Assembly: GCA_027922465.2 (NCBI GenBank)
Contig: BQMF02000116.1
Location: 806,001 to 870,000, forward strand
DNA from: Turritopsis dohrnii
Taxonomy: Eukaryota; Cnidaria; Hydrozoa; Anthoathecata; Oceaniidae
Direction of reading: 5' to 3'
Length of the DNA: 64,000 nt
Shown here: positions 59,236-64,000 of the stretch, one piece after another
Numbering within the stretch: position 1 is the stretch's first letter
How the letters are laid out: every line of letters begins with the position of its first letter
The notes under the pieces: generated by a model
Database searches by the model: none
What the model was told of the DNA's origin: nothing
The model's input: the letters and a program-made list of their open reading frames with translations, nothing else
Program-made: the position numbers and the translations under genes

Positions 59236-59784
59236 AAAGTTAATCGACTTATGTTAATAGAAATATATGACATTTTTTACAATATGATATAATTTACCTC
59301 TTCCTTTAATAGCTTTGCACTCTTCAATATCTAGTCCTTGAGAAAGTAGCAGTTTCGTTAAATTGTTTTCGAGCGTTAAAAGAGCATGTTCTGGCCAATC
59401 ATACGCCACCCAAAATGCCATACCCGGATAATTTTCATACTCCTCTTCTTCTTCTTCCTGTTCGTCAGATTCTGCATACTTTCTCTTCTTTGACTTGCAC
59501 TTCTTCTTGGCCATAGCAGTGATGCATGAAAAGAAGCAAACGACGTTCTTGCACTCACACAAAACAAACTCAATTTCTCTGCGTTTCGCCCAGATTGTAC
59601 AATCATCAAGTTTTGCAGTGCTCCACAACGCAGTCGCGGTTTAAAATTTTGTGACATTCTGACCTTCTGTTCGTTAAAATATCGTTAACGAATCAACTAC
59701 TCAACACGAAAGAGGAACATTTTTTTTCTTTTATGGGCTGAAATATATTCGTTATTATTGTTATTATTATTATTTTTATTATTA

Positions 59785-60215
59785 TCCTGTCGTTGAGACG
59801 TCTCAGTGAAGATGTGATTAGGACGTCTTCTGAGGATCCCACTTTGCAACCATTGAGCGACGTCTTTGGGATGACATGGAAAGACGACCCTACGATGACT
59901 TAAGCAACGACGAAGGAATAAGTTTCACAATCCTGCGACATCGTTACGATGTTATTGGGATGTCGTCGAGACGTCTCAGTTAAGATGTGGTTGGGACGTC
60001 TTTTGAGATTCCCACTTCGCGACCATTTCGCGACGTCTCTACGACGACTTTACGAAGATGAACGAGTAAATTTCATACTCCTGCGACGTCGTTATGATGT
60101 CGTTGGGATGTCATCGAGACGTCTCAGTGAAGATGTAATTGTAATTGGGACATGTTTTGAGATTCCCACTTTGCGACCATTTCGCGAGGTCTCGACGTCT
60201 TTGTGCCCGCTGGGA
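59785..60215. repeat. GACGTC-rich ~145-bp tandem repeat and element end, right cluster
   Basis: Three diverged units share GAGACGTCTCAGT, AAGATGTG, GGGACGTCTTTTGAG, CCCACTT(C/T)GC(G/A)ACCATT and CGTTA(C/T)GATG. The array ends TTGTGCCCGCTGGG, the inverse of the left cluster's outer end at 42063. The ORF of 169 codons on the plus strand across it is repeat-derived. Confidence 0.7.
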
Positions 60216-60373
60216 AAGTCCTCATCCAAATCATCTACATCCACGTCAAAATCAACCAGAACTTCGTCATCTGACATAATCGCAGTATCGACTAAAACTT
60301 CAATACCTGCGTCAAAATCGACATCTTCAAACTTCAATTCCTCATTATCAAAGCACGTGTTACTGGTCGCCAT
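60216..60373 (-). CDS. Short acidic N-terminal exon, truncated by the repeat
   Basis: The frame starts MATSNTCFDNEELKFEDVDF and continues as an Asp-rich stretch (VLVDFDVDVDDLDEDF) up to the GACGTC repeat end. No homology was recognised. The coding part stops at the element boundary, so it may be an N-terminus separated from its remainder by insertion. A functional assignment is not possible. Confidence 0.3.
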
Positions 60374-60459
60374 ATTGAATATAACTGAAAGGTATTCTGG
60401 CTTGTACGTTCAGGACGAAAAACTACAAATAATTTCATTCGTTCAACTCAAACAATAAA

Positions 60460-61415
60460 ATCCAATCTGATTGGTTTAATAAGGAAAAAATTCTATTGTT
60501 TTAAAACGTGTGATCAAAATTGAATAGATAACAAGGTTGGTAACAATATGTCTTATACTCGTTCACTATCCATCTCTCCACACATCCCTGGTTTGTGTAA
60601 GTTCAGTAAGTAAATAGTGTAAGACATAGTACTGCAACCTAGTGTAACCATCTAGTGTAACAATTTTAAGAAATGTACTGTAGCTATGTTAGTGCTACAT
60701 CGTTTCAAAATTTCATGTTGCTAATTTATGTATGATCCTTGCAGTACTGTTGCTTAACTTTTTGAGAAAATTTACTAGTGTTGCTTATAAACGTGTTGCT
60801 TATAAAAAAAACGTGTATATTGTGGGAAACGGTAACGCTGTCACCACAAATGTCCCTCACACATCCCTGGAGGTACATAGAACGGTGATACCAATACTTC
60901 GCTTACAGTGAAATTAATTATCAATATAAATTATCGATAAGGGAAAAATAGAGTGCCCATCTGTGAAACAATCAACCTAGCAAGAAGGCGAACATAATCC
61001 TGGAACTACGAACAAATGGAAATTACAACAAATATCACTAGAATCCTTATGTTGTTGATTAGATTTCGCAAAGCAAAATATATTGGTTTCTGTGTGGTTC
61101 TATCTGTCAATCTATCTATGTATGTACAGCGAAGTTTATCAATGGCCCAACTTACTAACTTAAACTTCTACTTCTTTTTTGTCCATGCCGTCTATGACAT
61201 TTTAGTATATTTCGTGAGGTCCCTATATGAAGTGTTTTTAAAATATTTAAGTGGAAGCTTCAGTTGATTCTAATCTTTAACTCTAACTTCAAACCGTCTA
61301 ACAAATTATTTTCGTATGTTATTTGATTTTTTTTGCAGTATGTTTGATTGATTTTTCCCTTTTTTGTTTCACAGTTTTATTAGAATATCAATTTCAATGG
61401 AATTTTCATATAGTA
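60460..61415. other. Gene-free stretch
   Basis: Nothing recognised; an 83-codon ORF at 61016 looks like chance. Confidence 0.4.
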
Positions 61416-61420
61416 CTGAC

Positions 61421-61700
61421 GTAATGATTAAGAGGGACAACTGGGGGCATCCTTATTTCGTTGTCAGAGGTGAAATTCTTGGATTTACGAAAGACGAACC
61501 TCTGTGAAAGAACTTGCCAAGAGTATTTTAATTTATCAAGAACGAAAGTTAGATGATCAACGACGATCAGATACTGTCCTAGTTGTAACCATAAGCGATG
61601 TCGACTAGGGATCAGCGGGCATTATTGTACGACCCCAACTTACGGGAAACCAAAGTTTTTGAATTCCGGAGTAAGTATGGCTGTAAAGAGAGCAATACAA
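61421..61700 (+). pseudogene. 18S rRNA relic
   Basis: A stretch with GATTAAGAGGGACAACTGGG, AGAGGTGAAATTCTTGGATT, TTACGAAAGACGAAC, ATCAAGAACGAAAGTTAGA, GATCAGATACTGTCC, GGGATCAGCGGGC and TTACGGGAAACCAAAGTTTT in the order of the central eukaryotic 18S rRNA. Substitutions in conserved helices and a gap near 61640 show that it is not functional. It fades into the ~120-bp MITE copy at 61763. TTTACGAAAGACGAAC and GACTAGGGATCAG fit a non-bilaterian animal source; this is recalled, not searched. Confidence 0.9.
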
Positions 61701-61762
61701 AGCAGGGTGGCACGGCCACCACCTGTAACATGTAGCACCTGTAGCCTTTAGACTTTTGATTA

Positions 61763-61832
61763 AATATAGTGAATAGTTTCTATAGAAACGCACTCCTTCG
61801 CAGTGATTTTACAATTAATTTGTTCACCGGGA
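61763..61832. mobile_element. ~120-bp MITE family, partial copy 6
   Basis: Carries ATAGAAACGCACTCCTTCGC and AGTGATTTT, ending TTGTTCACCGGG. The left half is missing; the 18S relic lies there. Confidence 0.65.
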
Positions 61833-62117
61833 AATTACATGGCAATCAGCAGTTAACATCTTGTATACTCTTTAAATAAAATGCCTTTTCTTTTGAGGAG
61901 TAATCTGGATATTTAGAAATTTCCTCTTGCATTCTAGCCATTTTGACAGTAATCGCTTACATTGATAACTGATTTAAAAATGGAAATAGCCATACTACGA
62001 TGGGAGAAAGATCACTAGCTCTCATCACTATTCGATTTCCAGCTTGATTCTTGATCTACTTTTCAAAGCCTGTCTGCCTTCTACAATAGAAATTTGTTTT
62101 TAAGACCACGACTTAAC

Positions 62118-62244
62118 CTAGCAGCCAAAATTGTCAAAAAATCTCTGCCAAGGAGTGCAATTCTTTAGAAATATACACGCGATTATAATAAAAATGCTCT
62201 TCGTTGCAGGTTGCAGTGACTTATTCATGATTTTGCCTACTGGG
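62118..62244. mobile_element. ~120-bp MITE family, copy 7 (inverted core)
   Basis: CTAGCAGCCAAAATTGTC to TTTTGCCTACTGGGAG, with AAGGAGTGCAATTCTTTAGA and AATAAAAATGCTCTTCG inside. It is 159 bp beyond the GPCR stop codon. Confidence 0.65.
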
Positions 62245-62402
62245 AGGGCACATAAAGATAAAGAAAAAACTGCTTTTAGTCGATTTCAAATTTTATATTT
62301 TGATCACGTCATACTAATAATAATGGTGACACGTATGCGCCCTGAATTCTTCCGCCTCCACACACCGATTATCTTAAAAGACAGCACAGTTTTTCTCTCC
62401 CG

Positions 62403-63905
62403 TTACAAAGTCGACTCTTTTAAGTTTTGTAAAGCAACCTCTAAGCTAGCCTCGTTTCCATTCAAAAAGTTTGTCAAGTCGTCATCTTTGTATTGCTTCG
62501 TAAAGAACTGACTGGCTCGTTTTTTTATCGATTCAACCCGTGAGATACGAATTGTTGGTGGTACCAAGACAACACAGGGAGGTGTAACGTGAGCGTTATC
62601 GATTAGTTTCGATTTTTGATTGAAAACGTCTCGTGTGGTCGATTTATTTTGTTTTTCTTTGCTTTGTAACTTTTTCAATTCTGAAACATCGAGAAATTCT
62701 AACGTTTCTAACCGTTTCGATTGTCTTTTCCTTCTAGCCTCATCTTCCCTTATTTCTTCATCGACTTCCTTCTCATCGTTATCATATAAAGATGGCACGG
62801 CTAAAAATGACGTCTTGATCTCATTATTATTTATGTTACTTATCTTTGATTGGCTCTCATTCCAGTCGGTCCCATTCCTCTGGGCTTCGACTTTCCGATA
62901 GACGATCGGCGTGATATTGCTTTTTCCGTCGTCTATCGTCAGTTCTTCGGTTACGACGTTAGAACTTGACAATTTGACGAGCTCCTTCAAGACAGTCTTT
63001 TGAATTCTCGACATCACATACTTGACTATATCTTTAAAAGCTTCTTTGTAATCTTGACGTGTACTGCCATAGATAAACGGATTTATTGCCGCTTGTAACG
63101 AAACAACAAGATTTGAGATCACAAATAGATATGGGTTATGGATTAAGTGAAGAACACTTAGGTAATAATTGATATGTTGCATGCCCGTGCAAATGCTGTA
63201 AGTTATTAACAGTAGGATTACCATAGCCATCATTCGCTTGTAGAAGCCGCTGAAGGAGCTGTTGGAATGAGATATTTTCCAAGCCATGTACAAGTGGACA
63301 CCGGCAATAAACAATAACGGCGCGGCGTATTGAATGATCATAATGACGCTCCAGTATAACATTTCCCACTTTTGTGACGACCATTTATCCCGACACACCA
63401 TCCATCCGTGGTCTTCAGCTAATTGGACATGATATGTGGCTGGAATGGTTGTGACTGTTGATGCTATCCATATTAACGGTATAAATATCTTTGCATTACG
63501 CTTTGACTCGGCACGCCATGTAAACGGATCACGTAAACCACGAAATCGATCCACACTGATAGCAACCAGCGTTGCAATCGAGGCTGACAGACTCAAAGGA
63601 ATTATGGAGAAGGCAACAGAACACATGAAAAGTCCCATCCTCCAATTCAGTTGATCTGTTATTTGTTTCATCTGAGTGGGTACGAATATTAATAGTATGA
63701 TAATGTCAGCCACAGCAAGATTAAACGTGTAAAAATGTATAGAGCGTCTCATGGAGCGTTTGGCCAGTACCACAGCACATGTTAAAACATTTCCCAATAT
63801 TCCGACAAGAAGAATCAGTGAGTATACCGTCAAAATGGATGCGACAATCGGTTCACTAAATACGATGTATTGCGACGTGTCGTTTGTTTTATTTTGCGTT
63901 ACCAT
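62403..63905 (-). CDS. Class A (rhodopsin-like) G-protein-coupled receptor
   Basis: An intact 500-codon single-exon gene for a seven-transmembrane receptor. Segment 1 has GILGNVLTCAVVL (the GN motif) and segment 2 FNLAVADIIILLIF (LAVAD). A Cys lies at the top of segment 3, and SVDRFRGLRDPF gives a DRF variant of the DRY motif. Segment 4 contains the conserved Trp (IWIAS). Extracellular loop 2 has the partner Cys (GWMVCRDKW). Segment 7 ends NPFIYG, an NPxxY form. Segment 6 lacks CWxP (YSICTGMQH). The cytosolic tail (about residues 300-500) is long, basic and Ser-rich. The NATSQ-like N-terminus has Asn glycosylation sites. The style fits peptide receptors, but the ligand cannot be read from sequence. 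Confidence 0.9.
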   Translation of the reverse strand: MVTQNKTNDTSQYIVFSEPIVASILTVYSLILLVGILGNVLTCAVVLAKRSMRRSIHFYTFNLAVADIIILLIFVPTQMKQITDQLNWRMGLFMCSVAFSIIPLSLSASIATLVAISVDRFRGLRDPFTWRAESKRNAKIFIPLIWIASTVTTIPATYHVQLAEDHGWMVCRDKWSSQKWEMLYWSVIMIIQYAAPLLFIAGVHLYMAWKISHSNSSFSGFYKRMMAMVILLLITYSICTGMQHINYYLSVLHLIHNPYLFVISNLVVSLQAAINPFIYGSTRQDYKEAFKDIVKYVMSRIQKTVLKELVKLSSSNVVTEELTIDDGKSNITPIVYRKVEAQRNGTDWNESQSKISNINNNEIKTSFLAVPSLYDNDEKEVDEEIREDEARRKRQSKRLETLEFLDVSELKKLQSKEKQNKSTTRDVFNQKSKLIDNAHVTPPCVVLVPPTIRISRVESIKKRASQFFTKQYKDDDLTNFLNGNEASLEVALQNLKESTL

Positions 63906-64000
63906 AGTTTCTATAAAAAGGGAAATTTAGTTTGACTGAGCACAGTACAGAATAACACCATGTTTGATTTAATCATCTCGAAACCATAATTACACGATTT

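Larger units (their letters stand above)
50309..59628 (-). pseudogene. SF3-type helicase gene of copy B, interrupted
   Basis: Exons read leftward: about 59628-59298 (KKRKYAESDEQ acidic stretch, then PGMAFWVAYDWPEHALL), 53937-53630, about 53522-53260, 51904-51746 (Walker A LLVGPSDSSKSNWF), about 51661-51511 (VVPDGRFSG, Walker B IVFMDEWT), about 51423-51235 (KSGFFITTNVYPDFG, KKRL) and 51150-50309. The C-terminus ends RIVLYSDSEDEK, again a SUMO-interaction-like tail. Exon order, phase-1 Gly introns and similarity match copy A. The first intron contains the 5.27-kb TIR transposon. Between 53247 and 51905 an exon of about 60-70 residues present in A is missing, with a satellite and a poly-C run there instead. 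Where A has a TAA at VMVP, B reads TLPNKHK. Confidence 0.85.

Noticed and set aside
59949..60458. 169-codon plus-strand ORF
   Set aside because: It crosses the GACGTC tandem repeat and runs antisense to the acidic exon; there is no conserved pattern.

Overview
The window reads as nuclear DNA of an early-branching animal, most likely a cnidarian. It is A+T-rich, has short spliceosomal introns, Penelope-like and CR1/Jockey-like retroelements, transposon-derived gene families that I know mainly from cnidarian genomes, and an 18S rRNA relic at 61.4-61.7 kb whose sequence looks non-bilaterian. The organism call is inference. Only two genes look like ordinary intact host genes: a single-exon major-facilitator transporter (31317-32609, minus) and a class A GPCR (62403-63905, minus). 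Most of the rest is nested mobile DNA.

0-16 kb: a RAG1-N-terminus-like (N-RAG-TP-type) transposon gene on the minus strand (about 434-5056) is split by a 2.4-kb non-autonomous element with a TA target duplication. Next comes a head-to-head pair of nearly identical Penelope-like elements (PLEs). The plus copy is intact (927 aa, RT plus GIY-YIG). The minus copy is 5'-truncated and is split by a 5.84-kb CACTA-like transposon (5378-11217) that carries a broken multi-exon gene.

16-30 kb: degenerate direct repeats, then a composite element at 20.5-27.1 kb. It holds a superfamily 3 (SF3) helicase gene in eight exons (plus strand) facing a gene for a Crypton-like tyrosine recombinase (YR) fused to a C-terminal Myb/telobox domain (minus strand). 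The reading frames are interrupted only by three TAA codons. A 1-kb palindromic repeat lies between the genes. Fragments of a second N-RAG-TP-like protein and of a Harbinger transposase follow.

30-43 kb: the transporter gene, surrounded by a family of ~120-bp inverted-repeat elements, then gene-poor DNA with degenerate inverted repeats and MITEs.

43-60 kb: a LINE split by a 995-bp foldback element, a 904-bp mariner-type MITE, and a second, diverged and rearranged copy of the helicase/YR element (48.9-59.6 kb). One helicase intron of that copy contains a 5,270-bp terminal-inverted-repeat (TIR) transposon. That transposon encodes a zinc-binding, FEN1/PIN-nuclease-like, CXC-tailed protein. Outer GACGTC-rich repeat clusters lie at 42.1-42.5 and 59.8-60.2 kb.

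60-64 kb: the 18S relic, two more ~120-bp elements and the GPCR.

The strongest candidates for undescribed biology are the SF3-helicase/YR-Myb element, seen in two diverged copies with the same gene layout, and the TIR transposon with a FEN1-like nuclease core. All calls come from reading sequence and recalled family features; no search was run.
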